Shown here: in pieces, positions 32,448-41,625 of the stretch | Numbering within the stretch: the stretch's first letter is position 1 | Layout of the letters: each line of letters opens with the position of its first letter | Assembly (NCBI RefSeq): GCF_000010165.1 | Contig: NC_012491.1 | Coordinates: forward strand, 3,045,501-3,109,500 | From: Brevibacillus brevis NBRC 100599 | GTDB lineage: Bacteria; Bacillota; Bacilli; Brevibacillales; Brevibacillaceae | Direction: 5' to 3' | DNA length: 64,000 nucleotides | Program-made: the position numbers and the translations under genes | Notes under the pieces: model-generated | Databases searched by the model: none | What the model saw: only the letters and a program-made list of their open reading frames with translations | Told to the model about the DNA's origin: nothing

Positions 32448-33819
32448 TATTCAGGAGATGCCCCACAGCGAAGAAGCGGAGAAAGCGGTACTCGGGGCGA
32501 TCTTCTGTAAGCCCCCAGTTATTACAAAAGTCATCGATGAGCTAACAGCTATGGATTTCTACCGGACACGACATCAAATCCTCTATCAAGGCATGGCTGA
32601 CTTGTATGAGAAAGGCGATCCGATTGACCTGGTAACGATAACAAGTCATTTACAAGAAAAGAAGGCGCTCGATAACGTGGGGGGCGTCCCGTACATTACA
32701 GAATTGGTTAGCTATACACCGACGGCAGAGAACATCGACTACTATGCAGGGATCGTTTTACACAAGGCCCGGCGCAGAAAGCTTATTGAAATCAACTACC
32801 AAGTGTACAAGGACAGTCTCAACAATGAAAATGTCGATGAAGTGCTTGCTCAGTCCGAGAAACTGGCTGCTGAGATTCGGGAACGTGGTAAAAAGCGGTC
32901 TGTACGACCAATCAGGGAAGTTGCGCTCGAGGCATACGAAGAAATTGACAGAACGTTTCAGCAGCGCGGGAGGACGATTGGGGTGACGTCTGGATATCCT
33001 GATTTGGACAAAATGACAAGCGGATTTCATAAGCAAGATTTGATCATTCTGGCGGCTCGACCATCCATCGGAAAAACAGCTCTGGCGCTAAATATCGCAC
33101 AGAACGCCTCGAAGAGTATAAGCGAACCAATCATGATCTTCTCATTGGAAATGAGTGCTGGGAAACTTGTGACACGAATGGTGTGTGCGGAAGGCAATAT
33201 TGACGCCTCAAAGCTACGAAGCGGTTGGCTGGAAGGGGATGACTGGATTCGTTTGACACACGCCTTGGGCATCGTTTCCAAGACCAACATCTATATAGAC
33301 GATACGCCTGAGATCGCACTTGGAGAGCTTCGGTCAAAATGCCGGAGTATGAAGCAGCAAGAAGGGCTTGGCTTGGTCATCATTGACTACCTAACGAAAA
33401 TTAGGATGGACAAGCCAGGGCGAAGCAGAGAGCAGGAAGTGTCTGAGATAGCCCGGACACTCAAAAGCATGGCTCGTGAGTTGGAAGTCCCTGTGATCGC
33501 GCTCTCTCAGCTCAGTCGCGGTGTAGAACAGCGACAGGATAAGCGGCCGATGATGAGTGACTTACGTGAGTCAGGTCAAATTGAGCAAGAAGCAGATTTG
33601 GTCGCCTTTCTCTATCGTGATGATTACTACGATAAAGCAACGGAAAACAAGAACATCTTGGAGGTCATCATTGCGAAACAACGGAACGGACCTATTGGAA
33701 CGGTGGAGCTGGCATTCCTCAAGGAGTTCAATAAGTTCGTGAGTCTCGATCATCGTTTTGGTAAGCAACAAACAATTGACGATGAACCAGAGGAGCGGGA
33801 TACGCAATGGCGGCAATGA
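32440..33819 (+). CDS. dnaB: Replicative DNA helicase (DnaB family)
   Basis: 459-residue ring helicase that unwinds DNA at the fork. N-terminal DnaB domain (about 5-110: PHSEEAEKAVLGAIF), then a RecA-like core from about 175: Walker A ARPSIGKTAL at ~205, the acidic Walker B in LVIIDYL (~310), then EVSEIARTLKSMARELEVPV and the conserved arginine-glutamine region (LSQLSRGVEQR, SDLRESGQIEQEADL). Length is normal for the family. Paired with the loader upstream, so the phage brings its own helicase and uses the host primase and polymerase. Confidence 0.95.
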   Translation: MIDIQEMPHSEEAEKAVLGAIFCKPPVITKVIDELTAMDFYRTRHQILYQGMADLYEKGDPIDLVTITSHLQEKKALDNVGGVPYITELVSYTPTAENIDYYAGIVLHKARRRKLIEINYQVYKDSLNNENVDEVLAQSEKLAAEIRERGKKRSVRPIREVALEAYEEIDRTFQQRGRTIGVTSGYPDLDKMTSGFHKQDLIILAARPSIGKTALALNIAQNASKSISEPIMIFSLEMSAGKLVTRMVCAEGNIDASKLRSGWLEGDDWIRLTHALGIVSKTNIYIDDTPEIALGELRSKCRSMKQQEGLGLVIIDYLTKIRMDKPGRSREQEVSEIARTLKSMARELEVPVIALSQLSRGVEQRQDKRPMMSDLRESGQIEQEADLVAFLYRDDYYDKATENKNILEVIIAKQRNGPIGTVELAFLKEFNKFVSLDHRFGKQQTIDDEPEERDTQWRQ

Positions 33820-33960
33820 GAAAGATTGTTTTGAAATGAGTTACCTATTTCATTGGATGCCTGGTTGTAAAATTCTCGGGTTTTAGGCGAATTGGTTGTA
33901 ATGACCTTTGTCAATATCCACTTAAATTATTCCAAAAATTATTCCGAGGAGGGAAATCCG

Positions 33961-34737
33961 TTGGACAAGCTCGTTTTCATCGGGAATGGAAAAGCAGTAA
34001 CAGATAGCCTGTTAGTTGCTGAAAAGTTCGGGAAAGGACACGACAACGTATTACGAGATATACGAAACCTCGATTGCAGCAGTGAATTCCGACTCCTCAA
34101 TTTTGAGGAGTCAATCTATACGAATGAAAGAGGGCGAGTTTATCCGAAGGTAGATATGACTCGAGACGGGTTTACCTTCTTGGTTATGGGTTATACCGGA
34201 AAGGATGCCGGACGATTTAAAGAGGACTATATAAAAGCCTTTAATTTGTTGGAGCAAACAATTTCCCAACAAACACAACCGCAATTGACAACGATGGAAA
34301 TGGTTGCTTATCTGGCGAATCAGGCGGTCCAGAAAGAAAAGGAGGATGCCCGGCGCGATCAGGAACTAAAGGCGCTAAAGAGCGGCTTTGAAACAATTAC
34401 AGACAATCTGACGGCTGTGCCGGACGCTGCCAAGGTAGTCGATTTAATTAACGAATACTCTCGCTGGACTAGAATGGGGCACAACGAAATATACAACCGT
34501 ATCTATGACACGATGAAGGATCAACATGGCATTAACGTCTTAGAGCGGGTGCAGCGGGAGCGAGACAAGATTAATGCCGAACGAATCAAAAGTAACGGCC
34601 GGTCATATGCCGAATCAACACTCAAAAAAATGGTCAATGGGATCGATGTCATGGTGCGAATGGGAGTGCTAGACAAGTTTCACTCTATTCTCGTCGGAAT
34701 GTTAGCTAAAGCAAAAAGTGAACGAATTTTTAACTAA
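33961..34737 (+). CDS. Rha-family phage regulatory protein
   Basis: TTG start chosen because GAGGAGGGA lies upstream; 258 residues. The N-terminal domain (about 1-100) has the Rha pattern: DSLLVAEKFGKGHDNVLRDI, NFEESIYTNERGRVYPKVDM, TRDGFTFLVMGYTGKDAGRF, KEDYIKAFNLLE. The C-terminal half is helical and charged (ERVQRERDKINAERIKSNGR). Rha proteins are phage-encoded regulators first linked to interference with growth in IHF-deficient hosts; an antirepressor role is common among relatives. It is separated from the helicase by a 140-base leader with no recognisable promoter. Confidence 0.8.
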   Translation: MDKLVFIGNGKAVTDSLLVAEKFGKGHDNVLRDIRNLDCSSEFRLLNFEESIYTNERGRVYPKVDMTRDGFTFLVMGYTGKDAGRFKEDYIKAFNLLEQTISQQTQPQLTTMEMVAYLANQAVQKEKEDARRDQELKALKSGFETITDNLTAVPDAAKVVDLINEYSRWTRMGHNEIYNRIYDTMKDQHGINVLERVQRERDKINAERIKSNGRSYAESTLKKMVNGIDVMVRMGVLDKFHSILVGMLAKAKSERIFN

Positions 34738-34759
34738 ACCACTAAAGGAGCGGATTTAT

Positions 34760-35416
34760 ATGACAACCATTCAGATGATTAATTCAAACGCTGGAGAAGC
34801 AATGCACCTTTTCGAAGTGATGAAGAAGTATGGAGCAACATGCAGCCTTGAATTTAACAAGGGTATCGGAAATGATCCGTTTATTGGTATCTCCGGGGTA
34901 AACGTCGATGTTGAATACCTAGAGGGTGACGTGGCAGTTGAGGGAGATACTCTGATTGTAAAGTTGGGGGAAACAGATTTTGCTTTCGGTTTGAGAGATC
35001 ATTCATTTAGCAAATTTATTTCTAGCTCCCAAATCACTGTGGCTGTTATGGCAAATGACACCGATTATACTGCTTGGTTCAATAGTAGCGTTATTACTCC
35101 AGAAGGAATCGAAGAAGCAAGTAACTACGATGCCACCATTGGCGATAACGATATGAGTGATCCTATTTTCACCTTAGAAGAACAAGAGCTGATCTGCTTT
35201 TTAAGAAACCTTGATTTTGACACCGTGTTAGATGCTATATCGGGAATCCATCGCACGGCGGATCAAAGCAAGAATAAAGCGGCAATGCATTCACGAGTTG
35301 GAAGGACTCAAACAGCTAACGCATTCGATAAACAGGTTGCCAACCTGGAGCAACTGGCCTACTTACTTGGGAAAGCAAACAAAGACTACAATGCACACGT
35401 TTTGCAAGTGGATTAA
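34760..35416 (+). CDS. Hypothetical phage protein, 218 aa
   Basis: ATG at 34760 after TAAAGGAG; the upstream in-frame ATG (34718) lacks a ribosome site. The N-terminal half is rich in beta-strand residues and acidic (GISGVNVDVEYLEGDVAVEG); the C-terminal part is helical with a conserved-looking FTLEEQELICFLRNLDFDTV. No recognised family. It overlaps nothing and lies between Rha and a small zinc protein, in a region of accessory early genes. Confidence 0.6.
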   Translation: MTTIQMINSNAGEAMHLFEVMKKYGATCSLEFNKGIGNDPFIGISGVNVDVEYLEGDVAVEGDTLIVKLGETDFAFGLRDHSFSKFISSSQITVAVMANDTDYTAWFNSSVITPEGIEEASNYDATIGDNDMSDPIFTLEEQELICFLRNLDFDTVLDAISGIHRTADQSKNKAAMHSRVGRTQTANAFDKQVANLEQLAYLLGKANKDYNAHVLQVD

Positions 35417-35449
35417 TCTTCTTCACCCACAAACAAGGAGGGAAAAGCG

Positions 35450-35614
35450 ATGCAATGTGCATTTTGTGATGAAGAGATCGTGGGGGACAAGCCAGAGTGG
35501 ATATTGGTAAACAAGAAACCTTCTGTCGATCATTTTTGTACCTTGGGATGCTTGTCAGGCCATGTGGATGAAATGGCAATCGAGGCGGAAGAGAAAACCG
35601 GATTGATTAATTAA
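35450..35614 (+). CDS. Small zinc-finger-like protein, 54 aa
   Basis: ATG with AAGGAGGGAAAAGCG upstream. Cysteines and histidines are arranged as CAFC near the N-terminus and HFCTLGCLSGH about 25 residues later, a likely single treble-clef zinc site. No recognised family; such minimal zinc proteins in phages often bind nucleic acid or a host protein, which is not shown here. Confidence 0.65.
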   Translation: MQCAFCDEEIVGDKPEWILVNKKPSVDHFCTLGCLSGHVDEMAIEAEEKTGLIN

Positions 35615-35623
35615 ATTGATAAC

Positions 35624-35662
35624 GTGTATCCAGTGGCGAGGATCGAATGCACCTGGATACAC
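35624..35662. repeat. Perfect 10-bp inverted repeat, 19-base loop
   Basis: GTGTATCCAG (35624-35633) and CTGGATACAC (35653-35662). It follows the stop of the zinc-finger gene by 9 bases and precedes the glycosyltransferase gene by 98. There is no T-run on either side, so it is not a standard terminator; it could be an operator or an RNA processing/stability stem. Confidence 0.6.
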
Positions 35663-35759
35663 AAGAGAAATTGTGATTTTGTCCATGTAAACTTGTACCT
35701 TTCTCTCTTATAGGAGTTTGAATAAAGTATACAAACTTTCGAAAAAGGGGGAGTGAGCG

Positions 35760-36482
35760 ATGAGAAAAAATATAAACAGCATTCGGGGCGGAGTTTCCGT
35801 TATAACTTGCACTAACCGACCACGTTTTTTTAATAACATCATCGCTAATTATAAGACCCAGTTGTATCAGAAAAAAGAGCTGATAATTGTGATAAATAAA
35901 GATAGCATGAGCTTGGCAAAATACCGCCAAAAAGTACGGGGCTATAAAAACATTTCTGTCTACAAAGTTCCAGAAAGGGTCTCTTTGGGCAGATGCTTGA
36001 ATTATGCGATCAGCAAAACGAAATACCCATTCATCGCAAAGTTTGATGATGACGATTACTACTCACCACATTATTTAAAGCAGCAAATGAATGATCTTCA
36101 TCGTACAGGAGCTGATATGGTTGGGAAAAGAGCATTTATGACTTATCTCCAATCAAGAAAGCTATTAATTTTACGTTACCCTAAACAGCACAATAAGTTC
36201 GTGAGGGCGCTTGCAGGGGGAACTATATTATTTAGAAAACGTGTATGTAACCGCGTACGTTTTGCTAACATTTCGCTTGGGGAAGATGCGAAATTTATAA
36301 GGGCCTGTCTGGCAAGAGGCTATAAAATTTACGCTTCTCATCCTCGTAATTACATTGCAGTTCGTAGAACGAACAAAAAGAGTCACACTTGGAAAGCCGG
36401 AGACAGTTATTTAATGTCGGGAAGTCGGGTTCTGGCGAGGTCGATTCGTTTGCGTATACTCGCTTCTCGAAAATTGATCTAA
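35760..36482 (+). CDS. GT-A fold glycosyltransferase (family 2-like)
   Basis: 240 residues. ATG after GGGGGAGTGAGCG. N-terminal nucleotide-sugar half (GVSVITCTNRP ... NNIIANY), the metal-binding acidic cluster DDDD at 96-99 in AKFDDDDYYSP, and an acceptor half containing GGTILFRK and GEDAKF. The C-terminus is strongly basic with no membrane helix, so it could work at the membrane face. It is AT-richer than the packaging genes and stands alone between early and late regions, as horizontally gained extra genes do. Possible roles are modification of host wall polymers to block superinfection or of phage proteins or DNA; the sequence does not decide. Confidence 0.8.
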   Translation: MRKNINSIRGGVSVITCTNRPRFFNNIIANYKTQLYQKKELIIVINKDSMSLAKYRQKVRGYKNISVYKVPERVSLGRCLNYAISKTKYPFIAKFDDDDYYSPHYLKQQMNDLHRTGADMVGKRAFMTYLQSRKLLILRYPKQHNKFVRALAGGTILFRKRVCNRVRFANISLGEDAKFIRACLARGYKIYASHPRNYIAVRRTNKKSHTWKAGDSYLMSGSRVLARSIRLRILASRKLI

Positions 36483-36549
36483 CGTGAAGCGGATGAACAA
36501 GAATTGGAATTTAACATAATATTTCACAAGAAAAGGGTAGGCGGTGTAG

Positions 36550-37194
36550 GTGAACGATAAACTGATCGAACGTGTTTGCGAAAAATGTCCCGCTACTCAA
36601 TGGGGCAAGAAATCGATCTGTAGTGTCCATAACCTCCACGTTGGTAAAATCGAAACCTGCCCGGAGTGGGACAATTACATCATAGAGAATCAAGGGTTAA
36701 TGGATCGGAGCGGGCAGCTCGCCTTTATTAATCTTGAGCCAGCTCTTGAAGTAGTCACGAAAGTCGAGGAAGAAATCAAGGGATTTAATTGGATGGTCAA
36801 AGAGGTAGAACGTCTGAGGAAGGAAATCGACAGGGCGATATCTTCGAATCCGATGATACAAGAGAAATTAGTCGCTACCTATGGTGATGCAGCAGGTATG
36901 CCGAGCGGGAAAGGATTGCGCCTCTCTAGCCTGACCATTTCGGAAGAACGATACGAAAAGCAAATCCAGCGAATGAAAAACCTTGAAGACAAAGTGCGGA
37001 AGATAAACGAGTTTGCATTAAACCTCCAGGATGATAAATACAGAACAGTCATGGAATGCATGATGGACGGAATGCGTATGAACAGCATTGCCAGACACGT
37101 AGGTGTATCCCGACAACGATTAAACGAGATCAAGCGGGACATTGTGAAACGAATGGCAAGGGAGCTATACAGTGACGAATTGTTAGGCTCCTGA
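36550..37194 (+). CDS. Putative late transcription regulator (ArpU/sigma-region-4-like)
   Basis: GTG start after AAAAGGGTAGGCGG; 214 residues. An N-terminal cysteine cluster (CEKCPAT, C, C within 40 residues) may bind zinc; the middle is a charged helical segment (about 75-150), and the C-terminus has a sigma-4-like helix-turn-helix (GMRMNSIARHVGVSRQRLNE). Proteins at this place, just before the packaging genes, activate late transcription in many Firmicute phages. A run of TGAC repeats starts 6 bases after its stop and may be its target. Confidence 0.7.
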   Translation: MNDKLIERVCEKCPATQWGKKSICSVHNLHVGKIETCPEWDNYIIENQGLMDRSGQLAFINLEPALEVVTKVEEEIKGFNWMVKEVERLRKEIDRAISSNPMIQEKLVATYGDAAGMPSGKGLRLSSLTISEERYEKQIQRMKNLEDKVRKINEFALNLQDDKYRTVMECMMDGMRMNSIARHVGVSRQRLNEIKRDIVKRMARELYSDELLGS

Positions 37195-37230
37195 CAGGTT
37201 GACATATCTGACACATCTGACGCTTTTGAC
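37192..37230 (+). promoter_or_regulatory. TGAC iterons upstream of packaging genes
   Basis: TGAC starts at 37200, 37209, 37218 and 37227, an exact 9-base period, with a fifth TGAC at 37192. The array is between the late regulator candidate and the HNH/terminase genes. It is a candidate activator-binding site for the late promoter. Confidence 0.5.
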
Positions 37231-37287
37231 GTTTTTTGCAAATAAATCGGAAACCGCTCTATACTAAGTGTACGCACGATGAATAAG

Positions 37288-37322
37288 CCGCTCAGGGGAA
37301 TATACCTGGGCGGTTTTGTTTT
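37288..37322 (+). terminator. Rho-independent terminator before the packaging operon
   Basis: CCGCTCAGG (37288-37296) pairs with CCTGGGCGG (37305-37313), including one G-U pair, followed by TTTTGTTTT. It ends the early/regulatory transcript upstream of the HNH gene, so late genes need readthrough or antitermination, or a promoter just downstream. Confidence 0.85.
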
Positions 37323-37352
37323 GGTCTGACAAATTAGAAAGGGGGAAGAGCA

Positions 37353-37661
37353 TTGAGCCAGTCGGTATACAAGTCACGGCGTTGGAAGCGGAAGCGGGAA
37401 GCTATCTTACGAAGAGATAAATACATGTGTCAGGAGAGTAAGCGGTACGGTAAGACTGAACCTGCTACTACTGTGCATCATATTTACCCGTTGGAGTTTT
37501 ACCCTGAACTAGCGTTCGTGGACTGGAACCTTATTTCTCTCAGTGACAAGCAGCACAATGCTATGCATGACAGGGTGACTCACGAGCTAACAGCATTAGG
37601 ACAAGCTTGGCAGGAAAGAGTTCGTTCAAAGTTTGAAAAAAAAAATCCCCCCACTTTTTAA
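37353..37661 (+). CDS. HNH endonuclease
   Basis: 102 residues; TTG start with GGGGGAAGAG upstream. HNH motif visible: HH at 42-43 (VHHIYP), Asn59 (DWNLISL), His68 and His72 (QHNAMHD). HNH proteins beside the terminase act with the terminase in cos-type DNA cleavage and packaging in HK97-like phages. An AT-rich gap with long A and T runs (37662-37736) follows; a cos site could lie there but I cannot identify one. Confidence 0.9.
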   Translation: MSQSVYKSRRWKRKREAILRRDKYMCQESKRYGKTEPATTVHHIYPLEFYPELAFVDWNLISLSDKQHNAMHDRVTHELTALGQAWQERVRSKFEKKNPPTF

Positions 37662-37750
37662 AATTTTAAATTTTTTTTCGGTGGACCGACTCGGCCAGCC
37701 ATTTCCAATAGCGCGAGTTCTGGGAAAATTTTTTTCGGGAGGTGATGGCG

Positions 37751-38098
37751 GTGACTAAAGTGACGAAAGCGGCGGTGAAACGCACGACCATTCGTGATAT
37801 GAAAAGCTTGGGAACGTACAAAAAAGAGTACGATCGGATCATCGAAATTTATGCAGAACTGGTGGAGCAATACGCTATTTTGAATGAGCGCTTTGCTTCG
37901 GAGGGGTACCAATACGAAGTTTCAACAGCAGATGGTAGTACGAAAAAAGCGCCTATCGTCGCTACACTCGAATCCCTCCGAAAAGATATTTTGGCGTACA
38001 CGGATCGCTTGTGCTTGAATCCGAAAACCATCGACGGAATCAAGATTGAGAAGAAAAAGACGTCCGCGCTGGCTGCAGCGCTAAGTGGACTTGAGTGA
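37751..38098 (+). CDS. Terminase small subunit (P27 family)
   Basis: 115 residues. GTG at 37751 was chosen because GGGAGG ends 8 bases upstream; ATG at 37745 is too close. Basic N-terminus (TKVTKAAVKRTTIRDMKSLG), then the helical P27 pattern (TYKKEYDRIIEIYAELVEQY ... DRLCLNPKTIDGIKIEKK). It would recognise phage DNA and hand it to the large subunit, whose gene overlaps its end by 14 bases. Confidence 0.82.
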   Translation: MTKVTKAAVKRTTIRDMKSLGTYKKEYDRIIEIYAELVEQYAILNERFASEGYQYEVSTADGSTKKAPIVATLESLRKDILAYTDRLCLNPKTIDGIKIEKKKTSALAAALSGLE

Positions 38099-39815
38099 GG
38101 CAAAGAACCTTGACGTTGTGATGGAGTACGCCAAGAGCATCGTCGAGGGTAGGAAGATCGCTGGCAGAGAGTTAGTTCAAGCGTGCCGACGATTCCTTAG
38201 AGACTTAAAAAAACCGGAGTATGATTTTCGCACGAAAGACGCGGAGTTCGTTATCGGCATTATCGAGCGAACCTTTGTTCATGATAAGGGCGAAGCACTG
38301 GACGGTACGCCATTACGTGGGAAGCCGTTTCTCCTTGAACCGTGGCAAAAATTTATCATTTACAACCTGCTTGGATTTTTCAAAGCAGGCACTGAGGAAC
38401 GCCGATACAAAGAGGCGTTTATTTTTATTCCTCGGAAAAACGGTAAGACTCGGCTCGTTGCCGCGCTTGCTTGGGCGCTTGCGTTGCTTAGTCGAAGATC
38501 AGGGGCGACTATCTACATCACGGCCCACGCTTTGAAGCAGTCGAAACAGGCATTCGAGTTCATCCTATTCAACATCAAGAGGATGGGGGAAGAAGAAAGC
38601 TTCCGCATCCTGAACAATAACCAGGAACACAGCATCACTGGCGAAATGGGCGACGGCTCAATCTACATTGAAGCCTTGGCAGCAAACCCGGATCGTCAGG
38701 ATTCGCTGAACTGTAACATTGCCATTGCGGACGAGTTGCACGCCTACACAAAGCCAAAGCAATACAACATCATCAAAGAAGCTATGAAGGCATTTACAAA
38801 CAAGTTGATGATCGGGATTACGACTGCTGGCGATGATATGAGCAGCTTTTGCTACCAGCGGCTCCAGTATTGCAAAAAAATCCTTGATGGCACAGCCCCT
38901 GATGAGGCTTATTTTGTGTTCATCGCCAAAGCTGACCAGGATGAGCGCGGGAATGTAGATTACACGGAACCAGTACAGCATGAAAAAGCGAATCCGAACT
39001 ACGGTGTGACGATCCGGCCGGAAGATATCCTCAATGACGCACTGCAAGCACAGAACGATCCGCAGCAACGTAAGGATTTTCTGGCGAAATCGCTCAATAT
39101 TTACACTTCCGCGATGCTTGCCTACTTCGATATCCACGAGTTCCGTGCTAGTGACCGCGAACACAAGTGGACTCTTAAAGAGTTGACCAGTCTGCCGATC
39201 ATTTGGTATGGCGGAGCGGACATGGCGAAGATGCATGACCTTACCGCAGCAGCGTTGTATGGAGAATACCAAGATATCGCTGTTGTCATCACGCACGCGT
39301 GGTTCCCTATTGTCGCGGCGGCGGCGAAGGCGGACGAGGACGGCATCCCACTGTTTGGTTGGCAAGATGATGGATGGTTGACGATGACGAACACGCCCGT
39401 TACAAACCATGCAGAAGTGGTCAATTGGTTCGTGGAAATGCGACGGAGCGGGTTCAAAATCAAGCAAATCGGATTTGACCGAAAGTTTTCCGCTGAGTTC
39501 TTTCGAGACGCAAAAAATGCAGGTTTTAGGCTGATAGATGAACCGCAATTTTTTTGGCGCAAGTCGCAAGGATTCCGCCGAATTGAACAAAAAGCCAAGT
39601 CTGGCAAACTGTATTACCTGCATAGTGAAGCGTACGAATACTGTGTGCAAAACGTAAGGGGCGTAGAGAAGACAGACGACATGATCCAGTATGAAAAAGT
39701 CGATGAGAAGAAGCGTATCGACCTTTTTGATGCGTCTGTTTTTGCGTGCGTGCGGTTCATTGAGGATACGGACAAAGGCAAGTCCACCAACGAATGGCTA
39801 AAAGGAGGTGAGTAG
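38085..39815 (+). CDS. Terminase large subunit
   Basis: 576-residue packaging motor. GTG start inside the small-subunit gene. ATPase half: Walker [10 protein letters not shown] at about 116-124, Walker [11 protein letters not shown] at about 212-221, and a following ITTAGDD coupling region near 245-251. Nuclease half contains acidic residues in [14 protein letters not shown] and near the C-terminus ([10 protein letters not shown]). Length is normal for the Terminase_1 (HK97/YmfN-like) type. Separated from the portal gene by 5 bases. Confidence 0.95.
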   Translation: MDLSEAKNLDVVMEYAKSIVEGRKIAGRELVQACRRFLRDLKKPEYDFRTKDAEFVIGIIERTFVHDKGEALDGTPLRGKPFLLEPWQKFIIYNLLGFFKAGTEERRYKEAFIFIPRKNGKTRLVAALAWALALLSRRSGATIYITAHALKQSKQAFEFILFNIKRMGEEESFRILNNNQEHSITGEMGDGSIYIEALAANPDRQDSLNCNIAIADELHAYTKPKQYNIIKEAMKAFTNKLMIGITTAGDDMSSFCYQRLQYCKKILDGTAPDEAYFVFIAKADQDERGNVDYTEPVQHEKANPNYGVTIRPEDILNDALQAQNDPQQRKDFLAKSLNIYTSAMLAYFDIHEFRASDREHKWTLKELTSLPIIWYGGADMAKMHDLTAAALYGEYQDIAVVITHAWFPIVAAAAKADEDGIPLFGWQDDGWLTMTNTPVTNHAEVVNWFVEMRRSGFKIKQIGFDRKFSAEFFRDAKNAGFRLIDEPQFFWRKSQGFRRIEQKAKSGKLYYLHSEAYEYCVQNVRGVEKTDDMIQYEKVDEKKRIDLFDASVFACVRFIEDTDKGKSTNEWLKGGE

Positions 39816-39820
39816 GTATC

Positions 39821-41035
39821 ATGGGCAAAAGACGGAACCGAACTGGTCCACAATCAAGGTCGGAATCTCAGTCTCCAGTGGGAATTTTCATGGCTGGTGG
39901 GGATACATCGATCCTTGTACCGGACGGCTATGTGCGGCTATCAGATAATCCCGAGGTACGAATGGCCATTGGTCGCATTGCGGACCTGATCAGCAGCATG
40001 ACTGTTCATTTGATGCAGAATGTCGAAGATGGGGATATCCGTGTACGAAATGCCCTGGCGCGTAAAATCGATATCGACCCTTACAGCCCCATGACGCGTA
40101 AGGATTGGATGTATTTCATAGTACATACGATGCTGCTGGAGGGAGACGGGAATTGCATCGTGTTCCCAACAACGCGTGACGGGTTAATTGATGAGTTGAT
40201 TCCGTTGCCATCAAGTATAGTTGGGTTCCCGTCATCGACTCAGAACAGCCTTGGACTAGTGACGGGCTATCAGGTAACGATTCAGGGGCGTATATATGAA
40301 CACGATGAGGTCCTGCACTTCAAGATCAACCCCGACCCCGAAAGACCTTGGATTGGCCGTGGCTATCGTCTAATCTTGCGGGATGTTATTGGCAATCTAA
40401 AACAAGCAGCAGCAACAAAGAAAGCTTTCATGGGGGATAAGTGGCGACCTTCCATCATCGTCAGTGTTGATGCGGATACTTCGCAGTTCACCAGTCAGGA
40501 AGAGCGCGACAAAATTATTGAGCGTTACATCGGTGATGGGAAGAGTGGCAAGCCATGGATCATTCCGGAATCGATCATCAAGATTGAACAGGTCCGACCA
40601 CTCAGCTTGCAAGATATTGCCATTCATGAATCAGTCCAAATCGATAAAAGGACGGTAGCCGCGATGCTGGGCGTACCGCCTTTTTTTGTTGGTGTTGGTG
40701 ACTTCAAAAAGGATGAGTACAACGCCTTTATCCAGACTCGAATCCTGCCATTAGCGAAAGGAATTGAGCAAGAACTTACGCGCAAATTGCTTTTCGCTTC
40801 AGATTTATACTTCAAGTTTAATCCGAGGTCGCTTTACGCCTACGACACGAAGGAACTTGCAGAGGTGGGTAGCAATCTCTACGTCCGTGGCTTGATGTTA
40901 GGCAACGAGGTCCGGGATTGGTTGGGCCAATCGCCTCTCGAGGGCCTGAACGAGCGGGTCATCCTGGAAAACTACATTCCTGCTGGCATGATTGGCGATC
41001 AGAAGAAATTGAATCAAGGGGGTGATGATGGATGA
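39821..41035 (+). CDS. Portal protein (HK97 family)
   Basis: 404 residues forming the dodecameric DNA channel at the capsid vertex. ATG after AAAGGAGGTGAG. Typical HK97 portal features: [20 protein letters not shown] near 48, [12 protein letters not shown], the [20 protein letters not shown] stretch, and [13 protein letters not shown] with [13 protein letters not shown] stem/clip helices near the end. The stop overlaps the protease start by 4 bases. Confidence 0.95.
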   Translation: MGKRRNRTGPQSRSESQSPVGIFMAGGDTSILVPDGYVRLSDNPEVRMAIGRIADLISSMTVHLMQNVEDGDIRVRNALARKIDIDPYSPMTRKDWMYFIVHTMLLEGDGNCIVFPTTRDGLIDELIPLPSSIVGFPSSTQNSLGLVTGYQVTIQGRIYEHDEVLHFKINPDPERPWIGRGYRLILRDVIGNLKQAAATKKAFMGDKWRPSIIVSVDADTSQFTSQEERDKIIERYIGDGKSGKPWIIPESIIKIEQVRPLSLQDIAIHESVQIDKRTVAAMLGVPPFFVGVGDFKKDEYNAFIQTRILPLAKGIEQELTRKLLFASDLYFKFNPRSLYAYDTKELAEVGSNLYVRGLMLGNEVRDWLGQSPLEGLNERVILENYIPAGMIGDQKKLNQGGDDG

Positions 41036-41625
41036 GTAGGGAATTGAAGCAAACTCGTAGCTTGCTTACAGAACTCAAGACGCGGGCAGAACCGGATAGT
41101 CAAGAAATGATCATCGAAGGCTATTTTGCCGTATTCAATCGCCAAACGGAGTTATGGCCGGGAGCATTCGAGGAAATCGAGCCAGGGGCTTTCGATAAAA
41201 CACTCGGAAATGACATTCGAGCACTTATTAACCATGACACGATGTTTGTCCTAGGACGAAATAAGTCAGGGACACTGGAACTCAGGGTAGACAGCCATGG
41301 GCTATGGGGCCGAGTCAAGATCAACCCGAACGACAGTGATGCCGTGAACCTATACGAGCGTGTGAAGCGTGGCGACGTGGACCAGTGTAGCTTTGGCTTC
41401 AACATTGTACGAGAGGAAGCGGACTGGCGGGATGACGGAACGGTGAAGTGGACAATCAAAGAGATCGATCTTCATGAAGTTTCCGTTTGTACATTTCCGG
41501 CTTATGAGGATACTGGCGTGCAGGCACGAAAGGCAGAGGTCACACAACATCGAGAACGGCAGATGCAGCAGCGCAAACACCAATTGAAAGAGAGGTTGAA
41601 AAGGACATGGCTCTTAGACAACTGA
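41032..41625 (+). CDS. Prohead maturation protease (HK97 family)
   Basis: 197-residue serine protease that cleaves scaffold segments inside the procapsid. Family motifs: [14 protein letters not shown] with the catalytic His at 68, and DQCSFGF with the catalytic Ser at about 120, followed by [10 protein letters not shown]. The C-terminal Arg/Gln-rich tail ([18 protein letters not shown]) resembles a capsid-targeting segment. Overlaps the capsid gene by 19 bases. Confidence 0.95.
   Translation: MSRELKQTRSLLTELKTRAEPDSQEMIIEGYFAVFNRQTELWPGAFEEIEPGAFDKTLGNDIRALINHDTMFVLGRNKSGTLELRVDSHGLWGRVKINPNDSDAVNLYERVKRGDVDQCSFGFNIVREEADWRDDGTVKWTIKEIDLHEVSVCTFPAYEDTGVQARKAEVTQHRERQMQQRKHQLKERLKRTWLLDN

Noticed and set aside
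35624..35662. tRNA gene suggested by a stem and GATCGAATGC segment
   Set aside because: Only one stem can be formed; no D- or anticodon arm and no acceptor stem.
37662..37740. cos site between HNH and terminase genes
   Set aside because: The location is plausible, but I see only A/T runs and no defined nick or overhang sequence.
38658..39650. Minus-strand ORF of 330 codons
   Set aside because: Lies entirely antisense to the terminase large subunit, whose motifs are intact; codon-mirroring artefact.
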